A DNA stretch of 64,000 nt from Onishia taeanensis (GCF_013349955.1 NZ_JABVXC010000012.1:1-64000), one strand, 5' to 3'; shown: positions 48,272-58,173, counted from the stretch's first letter. Translations and numbers: made by a program. The notes: a model not told the origin generated them from the letters alone.

Positions 48272-48993
48272 ACCCGACCGACGCGCTCTACACCACCCAC
48301 CTGCCCGGGGCTCATCACTGGTCGCTGCGGATGCGCCGCGGCACCACCCTGACCCTCAGCGCCAGGGAGGCCGACAGCAATGTCGGGCTGCTCTGCTACA
48401 ACCCCGAGAACCTGCTCGAGCGGCTGAACCTGCCGGACACCCTCAAGGCGCAGCACACCTTCAAGCTAACCGAGGGTCACTGCCTGTATTCCGACATGGG
48501 GCGCATCTTCGCCTCGATCACCGCCGACAGTCTGGGCTGGCACGACAGCGTCGGCGGCAACCTGCTGGCGCAGCACATGACCGAGAAAAGCTGGCAGCCG
48601 CGCCGCTATCAGCAGGCCCACAACGACTGGACCCTGAGCGGCCATGACGCCTTTCTGGTGGAACTGGCCAAGTATGGCCTGGGCCGGCGCGACATGGCGG
48701 CCAATCTCAACCTCTTCTCGCGGGTGAAAAGCGACGCCGAGGGCAAGCTTGAGTATGTAGCCGGCCACTGCCAGCCCGGCGCAGAGGTCACCCTGCGCTT
48801 CGAGATGGACACCCTGGTGCTGCTGCATACCTGCCCACACCCCCTCGACCCCAGCGCCGACTACCCGCGTCGCGGCGTGGATATCGCCCTGGGCACCGCG
48901 CCGGCGCCCAGCAAAGACGACGCCTGCTACCGCTCGCGCCCCGAGAACGCCCGCGGCTTCGAGAACAACCGCCTTTACCACCTAGGCCTTTGA
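48268..48993 (+). CDS. cgdB: Carboxyguanidine deiminase subunit (urea carboxylase-associated protein 2 type)
   Basis: This DUF1989-family protein of 241 aa is one half of the heteromeric enzyme that deiminates carboxyguanidine to allophanate and ammonia. Family blocks are visible: [38 protein letters not shown] and HTCPHPLDP. The start overlaps the ATPase stop (ATGA) and has AGGAG 7 bp upstream. Compared with its neighbour it has fewer candidate metal ligands in the central motif (GWHDSVGGN rather than [10 protein letters not shown]). Which subunit is called A or B is assigned from the usual operon order and is not certain. Confidence 0.85.
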   Translation: MNPTDALYTTHLPGAHHWSLRMRRGTTLTLSAREADSNVGLLCYNPENLLERLNLPDTLKAQHTFKLTEGHCLYSDMGRIFASITADSLGWHDSVGGNLLAQHMTEKSWQPRRYQQAHNDWTLSGHDAFLVELAKYGLGRRDMAANLNLFSRVKSDAEGKLEYVAGHCQPGAEVTLRFEMDTLVLLHTCPHPLDPSADYPRRGVDIALGTAPAPSKDDACYRSRPENARGFENNRLYHLGL

Positions 48994-49007
48994 GGGAGAA
49001 CGCCATC

Positions 49008-49649
49008 ATGATCATTTCAAGCCCCCTGCGTCCCGAGAATGCCATCAGCCGGACCACCGTCGATGCCGGCGACCACTACATCGGCACCGTCAGGGCCGGA
49101 CAGACCCTGCGCATCCTCGACCTGGAAGGCAACCAGGCCGCCGACACCCTGTTCTTCAATGCTCACGACACCGCCGAGCGCTACAGCGCCATGGACACGG
49201 TACGCGAGCAGGGTGCGGTCTATCTGACCGCCGGCTCGAAGCTGATCTCGAGCGAAGGCAACCTGCTGCTGACCATCACCGCCGACACCTGCGGTCGCCA
49301 TGACACCCTGGGCGGCGCCTGCGCCAGCGAAAGCAACACGGTGCGCTACGACCTCGAGAAGCGCCACATGCACTCCTGCCGTGACAACTGGATGCAGGCC
49401 ATCGCCGACCACCCCGAGTTCGGTCTGACCAAGCGCGATATCACCCACAACATCAATTTCTTCATGAACGTGCCGGTGACCGCCGACGGCGGCCTGACCT
49501 TCGAGGACGGCATCTCCGCCCCGGGCAAATATGTGGAGCTGCGCGCGGCCATGGACGTGGTGGTGCTGGTTTCCAACTGCCCGCAGCTCAACAACCCCTG
49601 CAATGGCTATGATCCGACACCGATCGAACTGCTGATCTGGGAAGAGTAG
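49008..49649 (+). CDS. cgdA: Carboxyguanidine deiminase subunit (urea carboxylase-associated protein 1 type)
   Basis: This DUF1989 protein of 213 aa is the partner of the preceding gene product. Conserved motifs are [38 protein letters not shown] (Cys/His candidate metal site), [10 protein letters not shown] and [10 protein letters not shown]. The ATG with AGGGAG 9 bp upstream is chosen; an in-frame TTG overlapping the previous stop would add six residues. The subunit letter is tentative. Confidence 0.86.
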   Translation: MIISSPLRPENAISRTTVDAGDHYIGTVRAGQTLRILDLEGNQAADTLFFNAHDTAERYSAMDTVREQGAVYLTAGSKLISSEGNLLLTITADTCGRHDTLGGACASESNTVRYDLEKRHMHSCRDNWMQAIADHPEFGLTKRDITHNINFFMNVPVTADGGLTFEDGISAPGKYVELRAAMDVVVLVSNCPQLNNPCNGYDPTPIELLIWEE

Positions 49650-49756
49650 GTCTCTAGCGAATAGGCCTGGAAAGCACAAGGGCGGCGGTCCTGGGGACGA
49701 CCCCGGTGACCCATGAACAGCGGCGGGACGACCCGCCACCGATTCGGGCAACCTCC

Positions 49757-52700
49757 ATGTTCACCAAGGTTCTGATTGCCAATCGCGGCGCCATCGCCGC
49801 ACGCATCCAACGCACCCTGACACGCCTCGGCATCCGCTCGGTCGCCGTCTATGCCGACGCCGACCGCGACGCCCCCTATGTTCATCAGGCCGACGAGGCC
49901 TGGCCACTGGGCGAGGGCAGCGCCACCGAGACCTATCTGGCCATCGACAAGCTGATCGACATCGCCCGCCAGAGCGGCGCCCAGGCGGTCCATCCCGGCT
50001 ACGGCTTCCTCTCCGAGAACACTCGCTTCATCGAGGCCTGCGAAGCCGCCGGCCTGGTCTTTCTCGGCCCGACCGTCGAACAGATTCGCGAATTCGGCCT
50101 CAAGCACGAGGCCCGCGAGCTGGCCAAGCGTGCCGGCGTACCGCTGGTGCCGGGCTCGGCGCTGCTCGAAGACCTCGATGAGGCCGTCGCCGAAGCCACC
50201 CGCATCGGCTATCCGGTGATGCTCAAATCGACCGCTGGCGGCGGCGGCATCGGCATGCAGGTCTGCGAGGACGAGGCGACGCTGCGCCGCGCCTTCGACT
50301 CGGTGCGCGGTCTCGGCGAGCGCAACTTCGGCGATGGCGGCCTCTTCGTCGAGGCCTATATCGCCCGCGCCCGCCACCTGGAAGTCCAACTGTTCGGTGA
50401 CGGCCAAGGCCAGGTAGTGGCACTGGGCGAGCGCGACTGCTCCACCCAGCGGCGTCATCAGAAGGTGCTCGAGGAATGCCCCGCGCCCGACCTGCCAGAA
50501 GCAGTGCGACGCGAGCTGCACGCCACCGCCGTACGCCTGGGCGAGGCGGTCGACTACCGCAGCGCCGGCACCGTCGAGTTCATCTACGATGCTGCCCGCC
50601 AGGCCTTCTACTTCCTCGAGGTCAACACCCGGCTGCAGGTCGAACACGGCGTGACCGAGGAAGTCTGGGGCGTCGACCTGATCGACTGGATGCTGCGCCT
50701 CGGCGCCGGCGAGCTACCGCCCCTTGCCGACCTGACACGCGATCTGGTGCCCCGCGGCCACGCCATCCAGGCGCGCCTCTACGCCGAGGACCCGGCCCAC
50801 GACTTCCGCCCCAGCGCCGGCCTGCTCACCGAGGTCGAATTCCCGACCTCCGATCAGGCCAGCGGCCAGCGCCTGCGGGTCGACCATGCCATCGAGGCGG
50901 GCCTCGATGTATCGGCGCTCTTCGACCCGATGCTGGCCAAGATGATCGTCCACGCCAGTGACCGGACCCGCGCCATCGCAGGGCTCGACCAGGCGCTTGC
51001 CGACAGCCGCCTCTACGGCATCGTCACCAACCGCCAGTGGCTGTCGCACGTCCTGAAAGACGAGCGTTTCGAGAAGGCCGACATCCATACCCGCTGGCTT
51101 GCCGACCTCGACTGGGCACCACCGGCCATCGAGGTGCTGGCCCCCGGCACCATGTCCACCCTGCAGGACTACCCTGGTCGCCAGGGCCACTGGGACGTGG
51201 GCGTGCCGCCCTCGGGTCCCTTCGACGACCTGTCGTTCCGTCTCGGCAATCGGCTGCTCGACAACCCGGACGACGCCGCCGGCATGGAGATCACCCTGAC
51301 CGGCCCCACCCTGCGCTTTCATCGCGCCACCCAGATCGTGCTGACCGGGGCCGCCCTGCCGGCCACCCTCGACGAGACGCCCGTGGCCTTCTGGCAGGTG
51401 CTCGATGTCCCCGCCGGGGCCACCCTTGCGCTGGGCAAGGCAAGCGCCGGCGCCCGCGCCTATCTGCTGGTGCGCGGCGGCATCGACTGCCCGCGCTACC
51501 TGGGTTCACGCAGCACCTTCACCCTCGGACAGTTCGGCGGCCATGGCGGTCGCGCCCTGCGCAGCGGCGACATGCTCGAGCTGCCGGCATGCCAGGTGAC
51601 CAGCCCCCGCCTCCTCGACGAGGCCCTGGTGCCGTCGCTTGCCAGCGACGAGCAGCGCACCTGGCAAGTCGCCGTGCTCTATGGCCCCCATGGCGCGCCG
51701 GACTTCTTCACCGACGACGATATCGACACCTTCTTCGGCCATGACTGGGAGGTGCACTACAACTCCAGCCGCACCGGGGTCCGCCTGATCGGTCCACGCC
51801 CCGAGTGGGCACGTGCCGACGGCGGCGAGGCCGGCCTGCACCCGTCCAACATTCACGACAACGCCTATGCCTTCGGCACCATCGACTTTACCGGCGACAT
51901 GCCGGTGATCCTCGGCCCCGACGGCCCGTCGCTGGGCGGCTTCGTCTGCCCGGCCACGGTGGTGCGCGCCGAGCGCTGGAAGCTCGGCCAACTGACCGCC
52001 GGTGACCGGGTGCGCTTCGTACCGGTCAGCCGCGCCACCGCCCGTGCGCTGGAAGAGCATCAGCAGGCGGCACTCGCGAGCCTGACGCCTCAGCCGGCGC
52101 CTGGTCTCGAGACCGAGCGCGGCTCACCGATCCTGCGTGAGGTGTCAGCGCAAGAGGCCGGCGAGGCCATCTGCTACCGCCAGGCTGGCGATGACTTCCT
52201 GCTGGTCGAGTTCGGCGCCATGGAGCTGGATATCGCCCTGCGTTTTCGGGTGCACGCCTGGATGCTGTGGCTCAAGGAGCATCCGCTGGACGGCCTTCGC
52301 GAGCTCACCCCCGGCATCCGATCGCTGCAGATTCACTTCGAGCCCCGCGAACTGAACCTGGACGACTTGCTAGCCCACCTGGTACAGGCCGAGCGGGCGC
52401 TCTACGACGTCGAACAGTTGGAGGTGGAATCCCGGATCGTGCATCTGCCGCTGTCCTGGGACGACCCCGCCTGCCAGGAAGCCATCGACAAGTATCAGCG
52501 CAGCGTGCGCCCGGACGCCCCCTGGTGTCCCAGCAACCTCGACTTCATTCGCCGTATCAATGGGTTGGACAGCACCCAGCAAGTGCGCGACATCGTGTTC
52601 GACGCCAGCTACCTGGTGATGGGGCTGGGCGACGTCTATCTCGGCGCTCCGGTCTCCACGCCGCTGGACCCGCGCCAGCGGCTGGTGACCACCAAGTACA

Positions 52701-53383
52701 ACCCGGCCCGCACCTGGACCGCCGAGAATTCGGTGGGCATCGGCGGCGCCTATCTGTGCGTCTACGGCATGGAAGGCCCCGGTGGCTACCAGTTCGTCGG
52801 CCGCACCCTGCAGATGTGGAACCGCTACCGTCAGACTCGCCACTTCGAGAACCCCTGGCTGCTGCGCTTCTTCGATCAGCTACGCTTCTTCGAGGTCAGC
52901 CACGAGGAGTTGACCCGCATCCGTCGCGACTTCCCTCATGGCCGCTACGACCTTAAGACCGAACCGGCCCGCTTCCGCCTGGCCGATTACCAGGCGGAAA
53001 TCGACCGTCAGGAGGATGCCATCGCGCGCTTCCGTGAGCGCCGCGAGGCCGCCTTCCAGGAAGAAATGGCCGCCTGGCGCGCCAACGGCCAGTTCACCTT
53101 CGAGGACCAGGCCCCGGACGCCGCCGAGGCCACCGAGCTCGACGATAGCGAGAGCGGCATCGACAGCCCGGTGACCGGCAGCCTGTGGAAGCTCTTGGTC
53201 GCCGAGGGCGACACGGTCAGCCCCGGCCAGCCGGTGGCACTGGTCGAATCCATGAAGATGGAAGTCGAGATCACCGCCGTCACCGAGGGGCGTGTCACCC
53301 GCTTGCCCATCCAGGAAGGCGTCGCCGTGGCGCCGGGCAAGCCCATCGTCATTCTCGCGTCTACCGAGGAGTCATCATCATGA
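49757..53383 (+). CDS. Guanidine carboxylase (biotin-dependent, formerly urea carboxylase)
   Basis: This multidomain enzyme of 1208 aa uses ATP and bicarbonate to carboxylate guanidine. A biotin carboxylase domain (MFTKVLIANRGAIAARI start; ATP-grasp loop LKSTAGGGGIGM; residues 1-450) precedes the AHS2/KipA- and AHS1/KipI-like carboxyltransferase halves (LAPGTMSTLQDYPGRQGHW; GLRELTPGIRSLQIHF). The C-terminal biotinyl domain carries VESMKMEVE, with the biotin-attached Lys about 40 residues from the end. True urea carboxylases share this layout; the riboswitch and the deiminase pair favour guanidine as substrate. The start matches the family; a GTG 51 bp upstream is possible. Confidence 0.9.
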   Translation: MFTKVLIANRGAIAARIQRTLTRLGIRSVAVYADADRDAPYVHQADEAWPLGEGSATETYLAIDKLIDIARQSGAQAVHPGYGFLSENTRFIEACEAAGLVFLGPTVEQIREFGLKHEARELAKRAGVPLVPGSALLEDLDEAVAEATRIGYPVMLKSTAGGGGIGMQVCEDEATLRRAFDSVRGLGERNFGDGGLFVEAYIARARHLEVQLFGDGQGQVVALGERDCSTQRRHQKVLEECPAPDLPEAVRRELHATAVRLGEAVDYRSAGTVEFIYDAARQAFYFLEVNTRLQVEHGVTEEVWGVDLIDWMLRLGAGELPPLADLTRDLVPRGHAIQARLYAEDPAHDFRPSAGLLTEVEFPTSDQASGQRLRVDHAIEAGLDVSALFDPMLAKMIVHASDRTRAIAGLDQALADSRLYGIVTNRQWLSHVLKDERFEKADIHTRWLADLDWAPPAIEVLAPGTMSTLQDYPGRQGHWDVGVPPSGPFDDLSFRLGNRLLDNPDDAAGMEITLTGPTLRFHRATQIVLTGAALPATLDETPVAFWQVLDVPAGATLALGKASAGARAYLLVRGGIDCPRYLGSRSTFTLGQFGGHGGRALRSGDMLELPACQVTSPRLLDEALVPSLASDEQRTWQVAVLYGPHGAPDFFTDDDIDTFFGHDWEVHYNSSRTGVRLIGPRPEWARADGGEAGLHPSNIHDNAYAFGTIDFTGDMPVILGPDGPSLGGFVCPATVVRAERWKLGQLTAGDRVRFVPVSRATARALEEHQQAALASLTPQPAPGLETERGSPILREVSAQEAGEAICYRQAGDDFLLVEFGAMELDIALRFRVHAWMLWLKEHPLDGLRELTPGIRSLQIHFEPRELNLDDLLAHLVQAERALYDVEQLEVESRIVHLPLSWDDPACQEAIDKYQRSVRPDAPWCPSNLDFIRRINGLDSTQQVRDIVFDASYLVMGLGDVYLGAPVSTPLDPRQRLVTTKYNPARTWTAENSVGIGGAYLCVYGMEGPGGYQFVGRTLQMWNRYRQTRHFENPWLLRFFDQLRFFEVSHEELTRIRRDFPHGRYDLKTEPARFRLADYQAEIDRQEDAIARFRERREAAFQEEMAAWRANGQFTFEDQAPDAAEATELDDSESGIDSPVTGSLWKLLVAEGDTVSPGQPVALVESMKMEVEITAVTEGRVTRLPIQEGVAVAPGKPIVILASTEESSS

Positions 53384-55197
53384 GCGCAACGGACATGAGC
53401 ATCGCCACCCTGGCGGCGGCCTATCGCGACGCCACCCTGACCCCACGCGCCTTGATCGAGCAGCTGCTCGCTGATGCCAGCGAGCGCGGCCATGATCCGG
53501 CCTGGATCACCCGCTTGAGCCATGAGCAGCTCGCCCCCTATCTGGAACGGCTCGAGGCCACAGCCCCTGAGGCGCTGCCACTCTACGGGATACCCTTCGC
53601 GATCAAGGACAACATAGACCTGGCCGGCGTGCCCACCACCGCCGGCTGCCCGGCCTTCGCCTACACGCCTGAGGAAAATGCCTTCGTCGTCCAGTGCCTG
53701 ATCGACGCTGGCGCCATTCCGCTGGGCAAGACCAATCTGGATCAGTTCGCCACCGGCCTGGTCGGCGAGCGGGCGCCCGACGACTATGGCGTGCCCGCTA
53801 ACGCCTTCGACCCCGAGCGTATTCCCGGCGGCTCGAGCAGCGGCTCGGCGGTGGTGGCCGCCCAGGGCCAGGTCAGCTTCGCGCTGGGCACCGACACCGC
53901 AGGCTCGGGCCGGGTGCCGGCCTGTTTCCATAATCTCTACGGGGTCAAACCCAGCCTCGGGCTGCTCAGCACCCGCGGCGTGGTGCCGGCCTGCGCGACC
54001 CTGGATACCATTAGCCTGTTCGCGCTCGGTGCCGACGATGCAGCTGCCGTACTGTCAGTAGCGGCGATTTTCGATCCGCAGTGCGCCTGGTCGCGGCGCC
54101 ACGATTTCAAGCTCGAAGGGCAAGGCTACGGCGCCGCGCCCCAACGCTTCCGTTTCGGGATTGCCCCCGAGCACCAGTGGCACACCGATACCGACTACAC
54201 CGCCGGCATGAAGGCGGCCATCGCCAGCCTGGAGTCTCAGGGGGGCGAAAAGGTCGAGCTCGACTGCTCGCCGCTACTGGCCGCCGCCCGACTGCTTTAC
54301 GAAGGCCCCTGGGTCGCCGAGCGCTACCACGCCGTGCGCTCGCTGCTCGATCGTGATCCCGACGCTCTGCACTCGGTGACCCGCCAGATTACCCAGGGCG
54401 GCGCCACCCCGCTGGCCGTCGATGCCTTCGCGGCACGCTACCAGCTTGCCGAGTACAAGCGTCAGGCGGATGCGCTGCTCGCCTCGGTGGACGTGCTGGT
54501 GATGCCCACCACCGTGGAACACCCCACCAAGGCCGCGGTGGCCGCCGACCCGATCGGCGTCAACTCGCGGCTCGGCACCTGGACCAACTTCGTCAACCTG
54601 CTCGACTACAGCGCCCTGGCGGTGCCCACGGGCTTCCTGCCAAACGGCCTGCCGTTCGGGATCACCCTGCTTGGCCCAGCCTTCGACGACCTGGCACTGC
54701 TGAGCCTGGGCCGCAGCCTGGAAGCCTCTCTCGGCCTGCCGCTAGGGGCCACCGAAAAGCCTCGGCCGCCGCTTCCGCCGCTGGCACCGGCCGGCAATGG
54801 CACCCTGGACCTGGTGGTCTGCGGCGCCCACCTCGCAGGGCTGCCACTCAACCATCAGCTCACCGAGCGTGGCGGTGTACGTATCGCCGCGACCCGCAGC
54901 GCGCCCCACTATCGTCTCTTCGCGCTGGCGGGCGGCCCACCGGCGCGACCGGCCATGGTCCGAGACGAAGCCGGTGGTGCGGCCATCGACGTGGAGGTCT
55001 GGCGCTTGCCGCTGACCAGCATCGGCAGCTTCCTGGCCGGCATTCCCGCGCCGCTGGGGCTTGGCCAGGTGGAGCTGGAGAATGGCGACTGGCAGTGCGG
55101 CTTCATCTGCGCGGCGGGGGCGCTGAACGAGAGCGGCGAGGCCACAGAGATCACCGCGCTGGGCGGCTGGCGCCAGTATCTCGCAAGCCAGGGCTGA
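53380..55197 (+). CDS. atzF: Allophanate hydrolase
   Basis: This amidase-signature enzyme of 605 aa hydrolyses allophanate to ammonia and carbon dioxide, the last step of the pathway. The Ser-cisSer-Lys triad is visible in FAIKDNIDLAGVPTTAG (Lys), PGGSSSGSAVVAA (cis-Ser) and TDTAGSGRVPA (Ser). A C-terminal domain of about 130 residues (LDLVVCGAHLAGLPLNHQL onward) is typical of the full-length form. Its ATG overlaps the carboxylase stop (ATGA), with GAGGAG 8 bp upstream. It is the last gene of the operon. Confidence 0.92.
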   Translation: MSATDMSIATLAAAYRDATLTPRALIEQLLADASERGHDPAWITRLSHEQLAPYLERLEATAPEALPLYGIPFAIKDNIDLAGVPTTAGCPAFAYTPEENAFVVQCLIDAGAIPLGKTNLDQFATGLVGERAPDDYGVPANAFDPERIPGGSSSGSAVVAAQGQVSFALGTDTAGSGRVPACFHNLYGVKPSLGLLSTRGVVPACATLDTISLFALGADDAAAVLSVAAIFDPQCAWSRRHDFKLEGQGYGAAPQRFRFGIAPEHQWHTDTDYTAGMKAAIASLESQGGEKVELDCSPLLAAARLLYEGPWVAERYHAVRSLLDRDPDALHSVTRQITQGGATPLAVDAFAARYQLAEYKRQADALLASVDVLVMPTTVEHPTKAAVAADPIGVNSRLGTWTNFVNLLDYSALAVPTGFLPNGLPFGITLLGPAFDDLALLSLGRSLEASLGLPLGATEKPRPPLPPLAPAGNGTLDLVVCGAHLAGLPLNHQLTERGGVRIAATRSAPHYRLFALAGGPPARPAMVRDEAGGAAIDVEVWRLPLTSIGSFLAGIPAPLGLGQVELENGDWQCGFICAAGALNESGEATEITALGGWRQYLASQG

Positions 55198-55260
55198 TCC
55201 GCTCGAGATTGACTATCCATCGATCAGACATCGGCCAAGGAAGCCGATAAGTCACAAAGG

Positions 55261-55300
55261 AAAAAGGGGCAGCCGACCCGCCGGTCGGCTGCCCCTTTTT
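55261..55300. terminator. Strong bidirectional terminator between the guanidine operon and regulator
   Basis: Two 18-nt arms (55261-55278 and 55283-55300) pair perfectly around a 4-nt loop, with five As before and five Ts after the GC-rich stem. It serves atzF on the plus strand and the regulator on the minus strand. Confidence 0.95.
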
Positions 55301-55340
55301 CGCGCCCGCTTCCCGCTTCCCGCCGATCAGTATCTTGCGT

Positions 55341-56816
55341 CTATCTCTCGGTTGCCGAACGGATACGCAGCCCGTGGCGCTGCATCTTGCGCACCACGCT
55401 TGGCTGGCTGATGCCCAGCCGTTCGGCGATGGCATAGCTGCTGCCAAGCTCACCGCACAGCGAGGCCAGAATGTCGCGCTCGATACGCGCCATGGCCTCC
55501 TTGAGCCCCTCGCCCTCGGCCAGCCGGCTCGCTTGCGCACCGGCGGCGGCAGGCCTAACGCCTGCACTGGACGCAGTCGCTGGCCCCTCACTCACAGAGA
55601 GGTCGTTTACCGCCGCCAGAGCATCACCCTCGGGCGTGGCGATCACGCGGCTCGCGGCGGATAGCCAGGCGCGCTCCAGCCAGTTTTCCAGCTCACGTAC
55701 ATTGCCAGGCCAGTCGCGCCCCATCAGTTCCTGCCAGACGCCGCTGTCAAGAATCTTGTCGCCGCCATAGCGACGGTTGAGCTGCTTGAGCTGGCGCTCG
55801 ACCAAGCCGGGAATATCCTCGCGACGTTCCCGTAGCGGCGGCAGGGTCACGGGAATCACGTTCAGCCGGTAGTAGAGATCGAGCCGGAAACGGCCTTCCT
55901 CCACGGCCTCAGCCAGGTTCTGGTTGGTGGCCACCACCAGCCGGAAATCGACTCGCCGCGGCGTGGTGTCACCCAGCCGCATCAGGCTACCGTCCTGGAT
56001 CACCTTGAGCAGCTTGGTCTGCATGGCGAGCGGCAACTCGCCGATTTCATCGAGGAACAGCGTGCCGCCGGCCGCCTGCTCGAGGAGCCCCGCCTTGCCC
56101 TTGGGGTTGCTGCCACTGAAGGCCCCCGGCTGATAGCCGAACATCTCCGACTCGAACAGGCTCTCGGGAATGGCGCCGCAGTTGACGTCGATAAAGGGCC
56201 CCTCGCCCCGCGCGCTCCAGCGGTGCAGCTGCCGGGCGAAGGCGGTCTTGCCGACGCCGGACTCGCCCAGCATCAGCACATTGGCATCGGTAGGGGCGAC
56301 ACGCTTGAGCAACAGGGCGATTTCCTGCATCACGCTGCTGCGCACTTCCAGCACGCCCGCCAGGCCCGCCAGTGCCGGGTCCTGCTCGCCGGCTATCGCG
56401 CCCTCCCCGACGCTGCGCTTGAGGTGATCGCTGAAGCGCTGCTGCAGCAGAGCGTACTCCTCCTGCAGCAGTTGCAGGTCGGTTAAATCCATCGAGCGGC
56501 TGACCACGCAGGCCAACCGCCCCTCGCTGAACACCGGATGCGCCTGGGCAACCACCCGCCGGCCGGTGCCGGTATGCTGCAACAACTGCGCCGGCTTGCC
56601 GGTGCGAATCACCTCGAGACTCACCGATGGCTTGAGCACGCCCTGCTCGACCAGGGTACGGACATTGCTGCCGCGCAGCGCCTCGCAGGACATGCCATAG
56701 ACGGCGGCGGCCCCGGGGCTTACATCCCGCACCTGGCCACTGGCATCGACCACGAAGAAGTGATCATGGGCAGTATCGATGATGGTTCTGAGAATGGCGC
56801 TGTCCAGCTCGCTCAT
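55341..56816 (-). CDS. PAS-domain sigma-54 enhancer-binding regulator (TyrR/RocR-like)
   Basis: The predicted transcription activator is 491 aa. An N-terminal PAS sensor (IDTAHDHFFVVDASGQVRDV) is followed by an AAA+ domain with Walker A GESGVGKT (184-191) and Walker B FLDEIGEL. The sigma-54 contact loop reads GAFSGS (231-236) instead of GAFTGA. A C-terminal helix-turn-helix (YAIAERLGISQPSVVRKMQR) resembles TyrR. GGAGG lies 7 bp before the ATG. It is divergent from the gbuA operon, which has a sigma-54 promoter and a long inverted repeat, so it very likely activates that operon in response to a guanidino or arginine-derived signal. Confidence 0.88.
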   Translation of the reverse strand: MSELDSAILRTIIDTAHDHFFVVDASGQVRDVSPGAAAVYGMSCEALRGSNVRTLVEQGVLKPSVSLEVIRTGKPAQLLQHTGTGRRVVAQAHPVFSEGRLACVVSRSMDLTDLQLLQEEYALLQQRFSDHLKRSVGEGAIAGEQDPALAGLAGVLEVRSSVMQEIALLLKRVAPTDANVLMLGESGVGKTAFARQLHRWSARGEGPFIDVNCGAIPESLFESEMFGYQPGAFSGSNPKGKAGLLEQAAGGTLFLDEIGELPLAMQTKLLKVIQDGSLMRLGDTTPRRVDFRLVVATNQNLAEAVEEGRFRLDLYYRLNVIPVTLPPLRERREDIPGLVERQLKQLNRRYGGDKILDSGVWQELMGRDWPGNVRELENWLERAWLSAASRVIATPEGDALAAVNDLSVSEGPATASSAGVRPAAAGAQASRLAEGEGLKEAMARIERDILASLCGELGSSYAIAERLGISQPSVVRKMQRHGLRIRSATER

Positions 56817-56831
56817 GAGGCGCCCTCCGGC

Positions 56832-56866
56832 GATACATTGTTGAATCAATGATTCAATAATGTATC
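56832..56866. promoter_or_regulatory. 35-bp inverted repeat, candidate activator binding site
   Basis: GATACATTGTTGAATC and GATTCAATAATGTATC are 16-nt arms with one mismatch, 3 nt apart. The site lies directly upstream of the regulator start and about 75 bp before the gbuA sigma-54 promoter, a fitting position for an enhancer and for autoregulation. Confidence 0.65.
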
Positions 56867-56939
56867 AATACGGCCCGCCAGGCAATGCACAATTGCATCA
56901 CGGATAAGCCAACCCCTTGAAATTCAATAAAATAAAAGT

Positions 56940-56954
56940 TGGCACGTTTCCTGC
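56940..56954 (+). promoter_or_regulatory. Sigma-54 promoter of the gbuA operon
   Basis: TGGCACG-TTTC-CTGC matches TGGCACG-N4-TTGC with one mismatch and exact GG-GC spacing. The transcript would begin near 56966, leaving about 140 nt of leader before gbuA. Confidence 0.75.
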
Positions 56955-57106
56955 TCTACTACTCCCTATATAGGGATACCTGACCGTCACGACGGACCAG
57001 GTCTCTTTGCAAGGTCTTTCGAAAAAGGACTCTCAACAAGGGCTCCCGACCAGGACGCCTGACGAGAGAGGCCTTGACTACCGACACCAAGAACAAGGAG
57101 CAGAAC

Positions 57107-58057
57107 GTGAGCGACTTCAATCAGCCATTGGGCGGCAATGACATGCCACGTTTCGGCGGCCCGGCCACCATGATGCGGCTGCCGACCCAGGAAACCGCCG
57201 CCGGCCTCGACGCCGCCTTCATCGGCATTCCGCTGGATATCGGCACCTCGAACCGCCCCGGTGCCCGTCTGGGGCCGCGTCAGATTCGCGACGAGTCCCG
57301 CATGCTGCGCCCCTACAACATGGCGACTCGCGCGGCGCCCTTCGATAGCCTGCAGGTCGCCGATATCGGCGATGTGCCGATCAACACCTTCCACCTGCCC
57401 AAGAGCATGGACATCATCAGCAACTTCTACGATGAGGTGCTCGCCCACGGCTGCGTGCCGCTCACCCTGGGTGGCGACCACACCGTGACGCTCCCGGTAC
57501 TGCGCGCCATTGCCAAGAAGCACGGCCCGGTGGGGCTGATTCATATCGATGCCCATGCCGACGTCAACGATCACATGTTCGGCGAACCCATCGCCCACGG
57601 CACGCCGATCCGCCGCGCCCAGGAAGAAGGCCTGCTCGACAGCCGCCGCGTCGTACAAATCGGCCTGCGCGGCACCGGCTATTCCGCCGAAGATTTCGAC
57701 TGGTGCCGCGACCAAGGCTTCCGCGTGGTCACCGCCGAGCAGTGCTGGCACAAGTCCCTCGAGCCGCTGATGGCTGAGGTACGCGAGCAGATGGGCGATG
57801 GCCCGGTGTACATCACCTTCGACATCGACGGCCTCGACCCGGCCTTCGCACCGGGCACCGGCACCGTGGAAGCGGGCGGCCTGACCATGCCCCAGGGCAT
57901 GGAGATCGTGCGCGGCGCCCGCGGCCTCAACGTGGTCGGCGGCGACCTGATGGAAGTCGCGCCGCCCTACGACACCAGCGGCAATACCGCGCTGATGGGC
58001 GCCACCCTGCTTTACGAAATGCTCTGCGTGCTGCCGGGCGTCATGCATCGCGACTGA
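57107..58057 (+). CDS. gbuA: Guanidinobutyrase (4-guanidinobutyrate ureohydrolase)
   Basis: This Mn-dependent arginase/agmatinase-family enzyme splits 4-guanidinobutyrate into 4-aminobutyrate and urea. It has 316 aa. Metal motifs are GGDHT, HIDAHADVND and TFDIDGLDPAFAPGTGTVE. The start MSDFNQPLGGNDMPRFGGPA and PYDTSGNTALMGATLLYEML follow the Pseudomonas GbuA pattern more closely than guanidinopropionase or agmatinase. The GTG start is set by AAGGAG 6 bp upstream and by the family N-terminus. It is the first gene of the sigma-54-controlled operon. Confidence 0.88.
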   Translation: MSDFNQPLGGNDMPRFGGPATMMRLPTQETAAGLDAAFIGIPLDIGTSNRPGARLGPRQIRDESRMLRPYNMATRAAPFDSLQVADIGDVPINTFHLPKSMDIISNFYDEVLAHGCVPLTLGGDHTVTLPVLRAIAKKHGPVGLIHIDAHADVNDHMFGEPIAHGTPIRRAQEEGLLDSRRVVQIGLRGTGYSAEDFDWCRDQGFRVVTAEQCWHKSLEPLMAEVREQMGDGPVYITFDIDGLDPAFAPGTGTVEAGGLTMPQGMEIVRGARGLNVVGGDLMEVAPPYDTSGNTALMGATLLYEMLCVLPGVMHRD

Positions 58058-58173
58058 CGGCTCAGGCTTCAAGGCACCCCACGACTGACCCGGCCAGCGA
58101 CACCGCTGGCCATCGGGCCTGAATCACGCACTACACACCCTAAGCCCAATACAACTCCAATAGGGAATACCTC

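Noticed and set aside
53185..53379. Upstream extension of the allophanate hydrolase frame
   Set aside because: It runs inside the biotinyl domain of the carboxylase; the ATGA overlap and GAGGAG site fix the start at 53380.
49757..53383. Reading this gene as a true urea carboxylase
   Set aside because: The domain layout alone cannot separate the two, but the guanidine-I riboswitch and the deiminase pair make guanidine the better assignment.
57107..58057. Agmatinase (SpeB) or guanidinase
   Set aside because: The N-terminal NQPLGGNDMPRFGG and the overall pattern follow guanidinobutyrase; no partner genes for agmatine or nickel-dependent guanidinase are nearby.
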